Shown here one piece after another: positions 37,026 to 46,814 of a stretch of DNA of 64,000 nucleotides (positions within the stretch are counted from its first letter, which is position 1; every line of letters starts with the position of its first letter). Below the pieces are notes generated by a model. That model was not told where the DNA came from, did no database searches, and saw only the letters and a list, made by a program, of their open reading frames with translations. This DNA comes from an uncultured Flavobacteriaceae bacterium (lineage in GTDB: Bacteria; Bacteroidota; Bacteroidia; Flavobacteriales; Flavobacteriaceae). The stretch spans positions 1-64,000 of the forward strand of contig CALHGE010000045.1 of NCBI GenBank assembly GCA_938029725.1, written 5' to 3'. Made by a program: the position numbers and the translations under genes.

Positions 37026-37837
37026 TCTTTTTCATTTTTTACTTTGACGCCTTTTACCTTCTTTGCATCAATTTTCTGCTGTACCTTTTTCTCTTCGTTT
37101 TGCATGGCTTCTAGCAAATTTTGAACCTGCTGTTTTGACAATTGATTAGGTCTAGGCTTTTGTTGCTCTCCTTTTTTATCATCTTCAGGCTTCTTTTCTT
37201 TCTTGTCTTTTTGATCACCTTCGCCTTCTTTGTTATCTTCTTTTTCTTCGTCGCCTTTATCCTTTTCGTCTTTTTTATCTCCGTCGTCGCCCTCTTTTTT
37301 ATCTTCGTCTTCTTTCTTGTCCTCGTCCTTATTTTCTTTGTCGTCTTTATTCTCGTCATTCTTCTGCTCGTCTTGTTGTTTTTTGAGCAGTTCTTTTGCC
37401 AGCGCTAGGTTGTAACGCGTTTCTTCATCAGTTGAGTCATTTCGTAGGGCTTCTTTATATGCGTCAACTGCTTTCTGATATTCTTTGCGCTTCATAAATA
37501 CATTACCCATATTGTGATACGCTTTGTGTTTACTCTTTTTGTCTGTAGCGGTTTCACCAGCTTCTTTAAAACGACCAAAAGCTTCACTATACGTTTCTTT
37601 GTTGTAGTAGGCATTTCCTAAATTAAAAGGAGCGGCGACATTTTCATCACTTTTGGCAATTGCTTTTCTATAATCAACTTCGGCAGCTATGAACTTAGAT
37701 TCGGATAAAGATTTGTTTGCATTCCAAGTAAGATTTGTGGAAGCCTCTAAAGCTTTCGCTTTTTCCTTCGCCACATCTTGAGCTTGAGTGAAGCTTGTTA
37801 TGAATAGCAACAATAATGAGGTTAGTACCTTCTTCAT
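37019..37837 (-). CDS. batC: BatC: TPR protein with long charged linker
   Basis: A 272-residue secreted TPR protein. Signal peptide (LLLLFITSFTQAQ), then three TPR units (APFNLGNAYYNKETYSEAFG; AYHNMGNVFMKRKEYQKAVDAYKEAL; ETRYNLALAKELL). Residues 145-225 are almost wholly Lys, Glu, Asp and Gly, a low-complexity spacer, followed by a conserved helical end LSKQQVQNLLEAMQNEEKKV. In Leptospira and Bacteroides such TPR proteins bridge Bat components. The low-complexity stretch is likely to vary in length between strains. Confidence 0.85.
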   Translation of the reverse strand: MKKVLTSLLLLFITSFTQAQDVAKEKAKALEASTNLTWNANKSLSESKFIAAEVDYRKAIAKSDENVAAPFNLGNAYYNKETYSEAFGRFKEAGETATDKKSKHKAYHNMGNVFMKRKEYQKAVDAYKEALRNDSTDEETRYNLALAKELLKKQQDEQKNDENKDDKENKDEDKKEDEDKKEGDDGDKKDEKDKGDEEKEDNKEGEGDQKDKKEKKPEDDKKGEQQKPRPNQLSKQQVQNLLEAMQNEEKKVQQKIDAKKVKGVKVKNEKDW

Positions 37838-37968
37838 ATGAAAATAATTTTCAACTAAAAAACATGAATACGGAGCGGAGAAAATAGACTTTTACTTAAG
37901 TCTGATGCCACAAGGCTTAAACTTTTTTAATTTTTTCTCTTCTCTTTTTTCGCTGCTTTATTATTTTT

Positions 37969-39012
37969 TCAACTTCTTTTTTCGTTAAACAGATTCAGTT
38001 TTCGCAACCATTTGGTCTTTTTATCCAGAACAAAGACATCTAATAGTAGAAATAATAAGCCTGCGCCTAAAAACCATTGAAACTGATCTTTGTATTCAGC
38101 GAATTGTTTGGCTTCAAATTCCTTTTTATCCATTTGATTTAGTTGTTCTTTAATATAGGCTACCGCAGTATCCGTATTAGTGCCATCAATATATTCACCA
38201 TTTCCTTCATCGGCAATATCTCGAAGAACTTCTTCATTCAATTTTGTAATTACTACCTCGCCTTGCGAATCTTTTTTTAAACTTTCAACAACGCCTTTTC
38301 TTTTAATAGGTATGGGAGCACCCTTTTCTTTTCCGACCCCAATAGTAAAGATTCGAATTCCTGCTTCTTTAGCATCTTCAACGCTTTTTAATGTGCTTCC
38401 TTCAGAATGATCTTCACCATCGGAAATAATAAATAAAACCCGATTAGTTTGATCCTCATCGTCGTAATAAGTAGTTGCTAATTCAATGGCTTGATCAATC
38501 GCTGTACCTTGAGAAGTTAGCATATCAGTATTCATGCTTTGTAAGAACATTTTTGCTGCACCATAGTCAGTGGTAATAGGAAGTTGCGGAAATGCTTGGC
38601 CTGCATAGGCGATGATGCCGATTCTATCGCTAGCTAATTGGTTAATGATTTCCGAAACCAAGCGTTTTGATTTTTCCAATCGGTTAGGCGCAATGTCCTC
38701 TGCCAACATACTTTTAGAAACATCAACAGCGAATACGATGTCAACACCTTCGCGTTTTACGGTCTCTAATTTTGTGCCAATTTTAGGGTTTACCATGCCT
38801 AGTATTAAAAAAGCTAAGCCTAATAATACTAGAATCAATTTAAAACTTGATTTAAAGTCTGATTTATCTGGAGTTAACTGTTTTAATAGCGAAAGGTTCG
38901 CAAACTTTTTCTGTGTTCTTTTTTTCCAAATTTGAAGCAGCACGAAAAGGACAATCATTATAGGAATGATGCCTAACAAATAGAAATATATTTTTTCGTC
39001 GAACTGAATCAT
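37969..39012 (-). CDS. batB: BatB: VWA domain membrane protein
   Basis: A 347-residue protein with two N-terminal membrane helices and one at the C terminus. Its von Willebrand A domain has an intact metal site, FAVDVSKSMLAED (DxSxS), with Thr in ITTDYGAAK and Asp in ISDGEDHSEGS. It starts 3 nt after the batA stop. Paralogous to BatA; the two probably form a heteromeric complex. Confidence 0.9.
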   Translation of the reverse strand: MIQFDEKIYFYLLGIIPIMIVLFVLLQIWKKRTQKKFANLSLLKQLTPDKSDFKSSFKLILVLLGLAFLILGMVNPKIGTKLETVKREGVDIVFAVDVSKSMLAEDIAPNRLEKSKRLVSEIINQLASDRIGIIAYAGQAFPQLPITTDYGAAKMFLQSMNTDMLTSQGTAIDQAIELATTYYDDEDQTNRVLFIISDGEDHSEGSTLKSVEDAKEAGIRIFTIGVGKEKGAPIPIKRKGVVESLKKDSQGEVVITKLNEEVLRDIADEGNGEYIDGTNTDTAVAYIKEQLNQMDKKEFEAKQFAEYKDQFQWFLGAGLLFLLLDVFVLDKKTKWLRKLNLFNEKRS

Positions 39013-39015
39013 AAT

Positions 39016-40014
39016 TTATATAAAACTTCTAAATATCGTATTTCGTAATATCCATTCGAGCAATAAAAGCATTCCTGCCAAAAGCACCCATGGCCTAAAC
39101 TTTTCTTCGTACCTAGTGTATTTGAATTCCTCAATTTCTGTTTTCTCCAGCTTGTTTATTTCGTCATAAATCGCTCCCAGCTTTTCGTTGTTGGTCGCTC
39201 TAAAATATTTTCCACCAGTCGCGTTAGCAATGTCTTTTAACAACTCTTCATCGATTTCTACCTGACGCATTCCATACCTAAACGATCCGTCTGCGTTGTA
39301 AGCAACTGGAGACAATGCATTACCATTGGTTCCTAAACCAATCGTATAGGTCTTAATATCAAATTCAATGGCGAGGTCAGCAGCTGTTTGGGGTTCAATA
39401 AAGCCAGAATTGTTGACACCGTCCGTTAATAAAATGATAATCTTACTAATTGCTTTGCTTTCTTTGAGTCTATTCACAGAAGTCGCAAGCCCCATTCCGA
39501 TCGCTGTACCATCATTCAATTGCCCGTATGTAATTTCACGTAAGGCAGTTAGAACAATAGATTTATCGCTTGTAATGGGCGTTTTTGTATACGCTTCTCC
39601 CGCATAAGCGACCAAACCTATTCGATCGTTAGGGCGTTTTTTGATGAAATCTGCAGCCACTTTTTTTAAGGCTGATAATCTATTTGGTTTCAAGTCACGG
39701 GCCAGCATACTTGACGACACATCAATCGCCATAACGATATCAATTCCTTTTGTTGTTTTGGTTCGCGTAGAAACTTCTTTGGTTTGTGGTCGAGCTATGG
39801 CAACAATAATTGCCGCTATAGCCAACAATCTTAAAAGAAATAAGATGGGTTTTAATTTTGGAAGAAACCCTTGAGAGGAAAATCCTTTTATAGTTGATAT
39901 TTTAAGCGATGCGGTTTGTTCTTTGCGTTTAAAAAAGTACCATAGCGCAGCTAAAGGAAGCAGTAAGAGCAACCAAAAGAAATCAGGATTCGCGAATTGT
40001 ACATTTGTAAACAT
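39016..40014 (-). CDS. batA: BatA: VWA domain membrane protein
   Basis: A 332-residue VWA protein with membrane helices at both ends. The metal-binding site is MAIDVSSSMLARD, with TPITSDKS and LTDGVNNSGF. Its ATG overlaps the stop of the preceding gene as TAATG, indicating coupled translation. First of the two VWA genes in the operon, as usual in Bacteroidota. Confidence 0.92.
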   Translation of the reverse strand: MFTNVQFANPDFFWLLLLLPLAALWYFFKRKEQTASLKISTIKGFSSQGFLPKLKPILFLLRLLAIAAIIVAIARPQTKEVSTRTKTTKGIDIVMAIDVSSSMLARDLKPNRLSALKKVAADFIKKRPNDRIGLVAYAGEAYTKTPITSDKSIVLTALREITYGQLNDGTAIGMGLATSVNRLKESKAISKIIILLTDGVNNSGFIEPQTAADLAIEFDIKTYTIGLGTNGNALSPVAYNADGSFRYGMRQVEIDEELLKDIANATGGKYFRATNNEKLGAIYDEINKLEKTEIEEFKYTRYEEKFRPWVLLAGMLLLLEWILRNTIFRSFI

Positions 40015-41675
40015 TATAATTCCAATTTAACTTCTATGGTTTCTAAAATTCGTTTTGAGATTTCTTGAGCATAGGTATCATCAGCTAACCATGTCAAGAA
40101 AATTTGTTGCTGAAATCCTTTACCACCAAAGAGCAGTAGGCTGTATTGACCTCTCACCAATTCCTCTGAACCTTGATTTTTAAATTTTCCGCTTCCGAAA
40201 ACTTTAACCCCTTTCACTCCGGTCAATGTTGTAAATTCTTCTTCTTTAGTAATTATATTTTTTGCGCCTTGTGCTTCTAAGGTTTTGATGAACTGTTCAA
40301 CCGTTTGATCAAATACGGCCTCCTGCTCTGGGTTGGCAAGGGTAATAGAAGTGGTGCTAATCAATAAGGACCCTATTTTACTTTGATATTGAAAATTTTG
40401 AAGCTCTTTAATGTTGGCCATTGCTTCTGGTTCAAGCTTCGTTTCTTGTCGTATCAAGACTTTAGGGGTTTCTATAATAACAGGAGGAAACCCATATGAG
40501 CTTCGTACCCATTCTCCCTCAAGTAGCTCTTTTGTTGGGTGACCAAAAATAGTATCTTTCGTAAGTTTAAAGCCAAAATAAGCAGATACAGAAATTGCCG
40601 ATATCAAGACTAATGCAACAAGACTAACGGATGCAATAATGATTCTTTTTTTCAGTTTTTTGCGCTCCCGTTCCTCTATATATTCTGCTTGCTCCATCAA
40701 CTCTTCCTCAGTAGGCTCAGGAAGTGCATCGTGTGTTTTGACAACGATTTGTTCTATTGATTTTCTATCTTGTTCAGCAACTGAAGTATCTGGTTTTGAC
40801 TTGGCAAATTTTACTAAATCAGCAGTTTGTAATATTCTTTTGAATTGTGAAATAGTGTCTTTGTCAAGTTCCAATTCACCAGCATCTGTCATCAACTCTA
40901 ATTTGTCAATCAGCTGGTCTGTAGTGCTCTCCAAGGCAGATACATTAACGTCTTCTTCTAAATAAGAACGTACAATTTCTGTAAGTTCGGAGTAGTATTT
41001 TTTGTATTCGTCTTGAATAAGGTATCTTGAATTTTCTAATTTTTTTAGTTCCAAGAGAGCACGGTCATAAGGCGGTAATAATGCCACTTTCTCTTCTTCT
41101 GTTAAGGTTTTTTTGCGGAATACAAACCAATAGAGTAATCCTCCTATTACAATCAAGCTTAATAAAAGCCATACTGTAATTTTCCACCAACTTGACTGAC
41201 TTTTGGCTACAACCATCAAATCTTTGATGTCGTACATTTTTTGGTTGAGCGTGTCTACAGGTACCGTTGCTACATTAATGCGCAATGAGTCAGTAAAAAA
41301 CCCTTGTCCGTTAATAGCGATACGTTGGGTAGGTAGCTTGTATGAACCTGAGTCAAATTGCGTGAGCGCATATGATTTTTCAAGTGTAAAACGGTCCTTT
41401 TTTCTTGTGGTATCCGTTTTAAAGGCTTCGACAGTTTCTAAGGGAGAAAAGGTCTGTCCTTCAGGAAAAATGACCTGGGCAGTAGAATCGGTATCTACAG
41501 AAACCGTCCAAATAATCTGCTGACCAATTTTAATAAAAGTAGTGTCTACCTGAGAACTAATTTTTGGAGTTGTTTGGCTGTATCCGAAAAACGAAAAGTA
41601 TAGAAAAAAGCATAGAAAAGAACTCCACTTTAGTAGCGAATTATAATTTTCAATTTTCAATTTTTCGTTCATCAT
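40014..41675 (-). CDS. Bat-operon membrane protein with extra C-terminal domain
   Basis: A 553-residue protein between the DUF58 and BatA genes. After a signal peptide (FLYFSFFGYSQ) comes a BatD-like beta domain (IGQQIIWTVSVDTDSTAQV), a membrane helix near residue 165, a helical cytoplasmic segment, and a second membrane helix near 350. The last 180 residues are an unrelated soluble domain. This position in Bacteroidota Bat operons is often occupied by a shorter DUF4381-like protein, so the C-terminal domain looks like an extension; that comparison is from memory. No catalytic residues are seen. Confidence 0.72.
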   Translation of the reverse strand: MMNEKLKIENYNSLLKWSSFLCFFLYFSFFGYSQTTPKISSQVDTTFIKIGQQIIWTVSVDTDSTAQVIFPEGQTFSPLETVEAFKTDTTRKKDRFTLEKSYALTQFDSGSYKLPTQRIAINGQGFFTDSLRINVATVPVDTLNQKMYDIKDLMVVAKSQSSWWKITVWLLLSLIVIGGLLYWFVFRKKTLTEEEKVALLPPYDRALLELKKLENSRYLIQDEYKKYYSELTEIVRSYLEEDVNVSALESTTDQLIDKLELMTDAGELELDKDTISQFKRILQTADLVKFAKSKPDTSVAEQDRKSIEQIVVKTHDALPEPTEEELMEQAEYIEERERKKLKKRIIIASVSLVALVLISAISVSAYFGFKLTKDTIFGHPTKELLEGEWVRSSYGFPPVIIETPKVLIRQETKLEPEAMANIKELQNFQYQSKIGSLLISTTSITLANPEQEAVFDQTVEQFIKTLEAQGAKNIITKEEEFTTLTGVKGVKVFGSGKFKNQGSEELVRGQYSLLLFGGKGFQQQIFLTWLADDTYAQEISKRILETIEVKLEL

Positions 41676-42542
41676 CTATCCTCTTCGCTTAAAATATCCC
41701 AACAATTTTTTCACATAACTTTCGTCAACACGACAATCAAGAACACCAGAACCTGATTTGGTAAACGTTTCCTTGAAGTAATTCACTCTTTCTCGATGAT
41801 ATGCTCCATATGCATTTCGTACACTTTTTGATTGGGTGTTAACGAGCTGGATAGTTCCCGTTTCAAAATCTTGCATTTGTACCATTCCTAAGTTAGGAAT
41901 TGATTCTTCACGTTCATCATAAACTCGAATACCCGTCACATCGTGTTTATTACCAATGATTTTCATAGTGCGTTCATAGTCCTCAGCCATAAAATCAGAA
42001 AGCACAAAAACAATTGCTTTCTTTTTCATCACATTGGTTAAATATTTTAATGCCCCTGCGATATCTGTTTTGTTGCTTTGCGGTTTGAACTCCAACAGTT
42101 CACGAATGATGCGAAGAACGTGACTTTTTCCTTTTTTGGGCGGAATAAAAAGTTCGACTTGATCTGAGAAAAGGATGAGACCTGCTTTGTCATTATTCTG
42201 AAGTGCAGAGAAAGCCAAGGTGGCCGATATTTCGGTGATAATTTCTTTTTTGACCTGATTGGTGGTTCCGAAGAGCCCTGAACCACTCACATCAACCATC
42301 AACATCATCGTCAATTCACGTTCTTCTTCAAAAACTTTTACGTAGGGTTCATTATAACGCGCAGTAACATTCCAATCAATACTGCGTATATCGTCACCAA
42401 ACTGATACTGACGAACTTCACTAAAGGTCATACCTCGACCCTTAAAAGTAGAGTGGTATTCCCCACCAAAAATATGGTCGGAAAGACGACGTGTCTTTAT
42501 CTCGATTTTACGAACTTTCTTAAGTAATTCTTTGGTATCCAT
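41676..42542 (-). CDS. DUF58 domain protein (Bat operon)
   Basis: A 288-residue cytoplasmic protein of the DUF58 family, a VWA-like fold that partners MoxR ATPases. The family core is EYHSTFKGRGMTFSEVRQYQ with DIRSIDWNVTARYNEPYVK, and the VWA-like metal site is MLMVDVSGSGLFG. Directly upstream of the two-TM protein by no more than one base; 79 bp after the MoxR gene. Confidence 0.9.
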   Translation of the reverse strand: MDTKELLKKVRKIEIKTRRLSDHIFGGEYHSTFKGRGMTFSEVRQYQFGDDIRSIDWNVTARYNEPYVKVFEEERELTMMLMVDVSGSGLFGTTNQVKKEIITEISATLAFSALQNNDKAGLILFSDQVELFIPPKKGKSHVLRIIRELLEFKPQSNKTDIAGALKYLTNVMKKKAIVFVLSDFMAEDYERTMKIIGNKHDVTGIRVYDEREESIPNLGMVQMQDFETGTIQLVNTQSKSVRNAYGAYHRERVNYFKETFTKSGSGVLDCRVDESYVKKLLGYFKRRG

Positions 42543-42621
42543 CCTATTTATTGGCAGTGTTCAGTGGCGGTTGGCAGTACTACGCAATACAATACTCCTA
42601 CAACTTGCTGAGAGCTTAGCT

Positions 42622-43623
42622 CTATGGTACTTCAATCTCGTTTACGATCTTATTAATGATTTCTTCTGAGGTGATATTTTCCGCTTCAGCTTCGTAGGTA
42701 ATACCTATTCTATGCCGTAATACGTCATGTACAATAGCACGAACATCTTCTGGTACTACATACCCCCTTCGTTTGATAAAGGCATAACATTTGGCAGCAG
42801 TGCCAAGATTAATGCTTCCACGAGGAGAAGCTCCAAAACTGATAAGGGGCTTTAGGTGTTCAAGATTGTATTTTTCAGGATAACGTGTAGCAAAGACAAT
42901 ATCTAAAATGTATTTTTCTATTTTTTCATCCATGTAGACTTCTCGAACTGCTTTTTGGGCACTCAAGATTTGTTTTAAAGTCACTACAGGTTTAACCTCT
43001 TCATAATCGCCCTTAAGATTTTGGCGCATAATCAACTGCTCTTCATTCATCTTTGGATAATCAATAACCGTTTTTAACATAAAACGATCCACCTGCGCTT
43101 CTGGCAATGGGTAAGTTCCTTCTTGTTCTACTGGGTTTTGTGTGGCCATTACTAAGAAAGGCTTATCCAAAATAAAAGTTTCATCACCAATAGTCACCTG
43201 TTTTTCTTGCATTGCTTCAAGTAAAGCAGATTGAACCTTGGCAGGTGCGCGGTTGATCTCATCGGCCAAAACAAAATTGGCAAAAATTGGTCCCTTTTTA
43301 ATAGAAAAATCATTGACTTTCATATTGTAGATCATCGTACCTGTAACATCAGCCGGAAGAAGATCGGGGGTAAACTGTATGCGACTGAAATCACCTTGAA
43401 CAGCTTTTGCCAAGGTGTTTATTGCTAAAGTTTTAGCTAAACCAGGCACACCTTCCAATAAAATATGTCCTTGACCCAAAAGGCCAATCAGCAACCGTTC
43501 GATCATATGTTTTTGACCAACAATTACTTTATTCATTTCTAGAATTAATAAATCGATAAAAGCGCTTTCTTTTGCAATTTTTTCGTTTACAGCGCTAATG
43601 TCAACAGTAGTATTTTCTTCCAT
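42622..43623 (-). CDS. MoxR-family AAA+ ATPase
   Basis: A 333-residue AAA+ ATPase that begins the Bat operon. Walker A is GVPGLAKT, Walker B is VLADEINRAPAKVQSALLEAM, sensor 1 is ATQNPVEQEGTYPLPEAQ with the Arg finger in VDRFMLK. MoxR ATPases act as chaperones that mature VWA proteins, here presumably BatA and BatB together with DUF58. Length is typical. Confidence 0.93.
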   Translation of the reverse strand: MEENTTVDISAVNEKIAKESAFIDLLILEMNKVIVGQKHMIERLLIGLLGQGHILLEGVPGLAKTLAINTLAKAVQGDFSRIQFTPDLLPADVTGTMIYNMKVNDFSIKKGPIFANFVLADEINRAPAKVQSALLEAMQEKQVTIGDETFILDKPFLVMATQNPVEQEGTYPLPEAQVDRFMLKTVIDYPKMNEEQLIMRQNLKGDYEEVKPVVTLKQILSAQKAVREVYMDEKIEKYILDIVFATRYPEKYNLEHLKPLISFGASPRGSINLGTAAKCYAFIKRRGYVVPEDVRAIVHDVLRHRIGITYEAEAENITSEEIINKIVNEIEVP

Positions 43624-44036
43624 ATATCCTTTTAAAATTTCGCTATTAATCGGTTTCTTTATAATTGGTTGTGCAAATTGAAAATTTATTTATTGAGTAG
43701 CTGTTAACGATTGGTTAAAAAATTCTTTAATCCCTTATTTTTATGAAGTTTTTAAGGTATTTGTAGCCTTAAGACGACATTTAATACCTTTCTCAAGAGG
43801 GAAGTGAATATTTGAATCAACATTTGTTTTTTAACAATTCAAAGAATAGGTTTTTCTAAAAAGGTGATGGCGAAAGATAGGAAAAATTCAGGAAGCTTAA
43901 AATCTTCATTGGTTGTCTTTTATTCTAAAGTATAGAATCAAAATTTGTACGATTCATCCTTTATATATTGGATAAAATTGTGAAAATCAATTTAAAAGGT
44001 ATACCGGACATATTTATTTTTTAATTTCACCAACCT
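43624..44036. other. gene-poor divergent intergenic region
   Basis: Holds the promoters of the MoxR gene (minus) and of the aldo/keto reductase gene (plus). No RNA gene, repeat or clear TAnnTTTG box was found in it. Confidence 0.4.
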
Positions 44037-44912
44037 TTGCAAAACAAAAATTCATATTCAAAAATTATTGCAGGCACCATGACTTGGGGTAGTTGGGGTA
44101 AAAATCTCAACCAACAAGAAATGGCTGCGCTAATGCAGCATTGTTTCGAAGAAGGGGTCACAACCTTTGACCACGCCGATATTTATGGCGGATATTCTAA
44201 CGAAGAATTTTTCGGTAAAGCTTTTACCGAAAGCAAAATAGCCAGAGAGAAGGTTCAGTTCATCACCAAATGCGGAATTCAACTGACAAACGATAAGAGA
44301 GCAAGTGTTGTAAAGCACTATAACTACACTAAGGAATACATCATCTGGTCTGCAGAACAATCCCTCAAAAGTTTGGAAACGGACTATATCGATTTTTTTC
44401 TATTACACCGGCCTAGCCCATTGATGCATCCTGAACCTATTGCAGAAGCTATTACAATGTTATTGAAGGAAGGAAAAATTAAATCGTTCGGCGTATCAAA
44501 TTTTAATCCATCGCAAATAGCCTTGCTGGAAACAGTTATTCCGGTAGAAGGAAATCAAATGGAGTTTTCGTTGACGGCAAATGATGTGATGTATGATGGC
44601 GCCTTGGATGATTGTTTGGCGCGAAATCGAATGGCGATGTCTTGGAGCCCTTTAGGCTCATATTTCCGGGAGGATAACGCACAAACTAAACGTATTAAAA
44701 AAGCGATACAACCGATGCTTTCGAAATACAAAGCAACGGAAGATCAGTTACTTTTGGCATGGATTTTAAAGCACCCTTCAGGAGTGCACCCGGTTGTAGG
44801 TACAAGCTCAAAAGAACGGTTGAATGCCTCCATGAAGGCGGTAAAAATCGATTTAAAATTACAAGATTGGTTTATACTCTTAGAAGCAAGTAAGGGGCAT
44901 GAAGTTCCATAA
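44037..44912 (+). CDS. aldo/keto reductase
   Basis: A 291-residue NADPH-dependent reductase with a TIM barrel. The catalytic tetrad is visible: Asp and Tyr in TTFDHADIYGGYSNEEFFG, Lys in QFITKCGIQ and His in FFLLHRPSP. The family resembles YdhF-type reductases. An in-frame stop at 44022 excludes an upstream ATG, and translation must start at TTG (44037) unless it begins at a much later Met. The gene precedes an SDR gene by 13 nt and an AlbA_2 gene, forming a probable operon. Confidence 0.88.
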   Translation: MQNKNSYSKIIAGTMTWGSWGKNLNQQEMAALMQHCFEEGVTTFDHADIYGGYSNEEFFGKAFTESKIAREKVQFITKCGIQLTNDKRASVVKHYNYTKEYIIWSAEQSLKSLETDYIDFFLLHRPSPLMHPEPIAEAITMLLKEGKIKSFGVSNFNPSQIALLETVIPVEGNQMEFSLTANDVMYDGALDDCLARNRMAMSWSPLGSYFREDNAQTKRIKKAIQPMLSKYKATEDQLLLAWILKHPSGVHPVVGTSSKERLNASMKAVKIDLKLQDWFILLEASKGHEVP

Positions 44913-44925
44913 ATAAAAATATAAA

Positions 44926-45678
44926 ATGAATAAAATAGCATTAATTACAGGCGCTACAAGTGGAATAGGTAAAGCTACTGCCGAACTATTTGCGGATAAC
45001 GGAATTCAAGTTATTTTATGCGGAAGAAGGCAAGAACGATTAGATGAGCTTCAAGCAAGGCTGGGCTCGAAAACAAAAATTCATAGCTTGAATTTTGATA
45101 TTCGAGATAAAGAAGCGGTTTCGAGTGCTATCAATTCTTTGCCTGAGGATTTTGCAAAAATTGATATTTTGATTAATAACGCCGGAAACGCACATGGTAT
45201 GGATACCATAGACGAAGGAAGCCTAGAAGATTGGGATGCCATGCTTGATATTAACGTAAAAGGCTTGCTTTATGTGTCAAAAGCAGTTATTCCGCAAATG
45301 GTGGCTAGAAAAGCTGGGCATATTATCAATATAGGCTCTACTGCAGGTAAAGAAGTGTATCCTCGAGGAAATGTTTACTGCGCAAGTAAACATGCCGTAG
45401 ACGCTATTAATAAAGGTATGCGAATGGACTTAAATGCCCACGGTATTAGAGTAGGAGCTGTCAACCCCGGACTTGTAGAAACAGAATTTAGCGCTATTCG
45501 TTTTAAAGGAGATGAAGATCGAGCAGAAAACGTTTATAAAGGTTTTCAGGCATTGAAAGCAGAAGATATTGCAGATGTTATTCATTTTGTTGTTACACGG
45601 CCATACCATGTAAACATAGCTGACTTAACCGTTATGCCAACCGCCCAAGCTTCTTCTACCATGATTAATAAAAACTAA
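44926..45678 (+). CDS. SDR-family oxidoreductase, YdfG-like
   Basis: A 250-residue classical SDR. Motifs: TGATSGIGKAT at residues 8-18, ILINNAGNAHG, catalytic Ser in INIGSTAGKE and Tyr-Lys in YCASK. The sequence LVETEFSAIRFKGDEDRA resembles the YdfG group that oxidises 3-hydroxy acids and L-allo-threonine. Substrate is an inference. Its stop overlaps the ATG of the next gene (TAATG), indicating translational coupling. Confidence 0.88.
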   Translation: MNKIALITGATSGIGKATAELFADNGIQVILCGRRQERLDELQARLGSKTKIHSLNFDIRDKEAVSSAINSLPEDFAKIDILINNAGNAHGMDTIDEGSLEDWDAMLDINVKGLLYVSKAVIPQMVARKAGHIINIGSTAGKEVYPRGNVYCASKHAVDAINKGMRMDLNAHGIRVGAVNPGLVETEFSAIRFKGDEDRAENVYKGFQALKAEDIADVIHFVVTRPYHVNIADLTVMPTAQASSTMINKN

Positions 45679-46814
45679 TGATTAATAAACGCCTTTTGGT
45701 CAAAAACCTTCTCGCTCATAACGACGAGAACAGTTTTTATGATAAAAAGCGTTTTATAGCTATTGGGCAAAAAGAAGGAAAAGCAAAATTCTTGAAACAT
45801 GTTTGCGCCTTGGCGAATAGCAATCCGAAGAACAATTCATTTATAGTTATTGGTGTTGAAGATGAGGATAACCAAATTGTTGGAGTTGACTTTTTTGATG
45901 ATAGCAAGATTCAGAACCTTGTAAATGCTTATCTAGATAATCCGCCATTAATCTCGTATGAAAACATTCCTTTTCCGCATCTGGAAGAGGGTAAAGTAGT
46001 TGGTTTGGTTACCATAAAATCAAAAGGAAAAGTATGCGCTCTTCGCAAGAATATTTGGAAATATTATGGCGGTATGGTTTTCTTTCGAGAGGGTAGTATT
46101 AGTATGCCCAAAGCCTATGATATTGATCTAAAAGACAGCAATAGAGCAGCTGTTGCTACCATTGAATTACACGCTCGAAATAATATTGAATTGACTCTAG
46201 ATGGCGTAATCGACTTTATTAATAACCGGCACAAGGACTTAGAGAGCAACTACAAAGTTTTTAAAGAACAGTTTGTGGTCTGCTGGGCAGGAAATCAAAA
46301 AAAGGTAAAGGATCAGATCTATTTTTCTAGAGTTGATATTGAGCTAATTAATGAGCAAGTCAAACTGTTTTATTCTACTTTAGATGAAATTACCATATCC
46401 TATGATGAACATTCTTTTAGCACCATAGAATATGTTCAATTGGGTTTGGGAGGGAAGCAAAAATACTATCCATTAGAAAAAGTGGTCATTACCTTTTCAG
46501 AGAATGGCACCTATCAAATTCAAAGTGATTTGATTTTTGAACCGCCTCAATATCATAAAAAAACAATTTATCATATTTTGAATGCAAACAATGCCCTACT
46601 GCGAAAATTGGATAAGAAAATTGTTTTAAATCAATCAGAACTTACTGACTTGAAACACCTTCCAGACACCTATTTGATTTCTTATTTAAACGGATTTGAA
46701 GAGGCAAAAGAGCAAATGGAAAAAGCACGGGCCTTGCTTAAAAAGTATGACAAAAAAATATATCAAAGCCTTAAAGAGTCTCTTCGAATTTTAAGGAAAG
46801 TAAAATATAATTAA
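45678..46814 (+). CDS. AlbA_2 (divergent AAA-4-like) domain protein
   Basis: A 378-residue cytoplasmic protein. Residues 20-145 match the AlbA_2 domain (FLKHVCALANS, then NNSFIVIGVEDEDNQIVGVDFFD), found in Schlafen-like and transcription-related proteins. The rest (about 230 residues) is not recognised and ends in a Lys-rich helix. The gene overlaps the SDR start by one base and converges with the fructokinase gene with a 4-nt overlap. Function unknown; nucleic acid binding is likely from the AlbA-like fold. Confidence 0.8.
   Translation: MINKRLLVKNLLAHNDENSFYDKKRFIAIGQKEGKAKFLKHVCALANSNPKNNSFIVIGVEDEDNQIVGVDFFDDSKIQNLVNAYLDNPPLISYENIPFPHLEEGKVVGLVTIKSKGKVCALRKNIWKYYGGMVFFREGSISMPKAYDIDLKDSNRAAVATIELHARNNIELTLDGVIDFINNRHKDLESNYKVFKEQFVVCWAGNQKKVKDQIYFSRVDIELINEQVKLFYSTLDEITISYDEHSFSTIEYVQLGLGGKQKYYPLEKVVITFSENGTYQIQSDLIFEPPQYHKKTIYHILNANNALLRKLDKKIVLNQSELTDLKHLPDTYLISYLNGFEEAKEQMEKARALLKKYDKKIYQSLKESLRILRKVKYN

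Noticed and set aside
37111-37415. Several open frames on both strands
   Set aside because: They are shadows of the low-complexity batC linker, with Phe/Leu/Ser or Lys/Thr/Arg runs and no family likeness.
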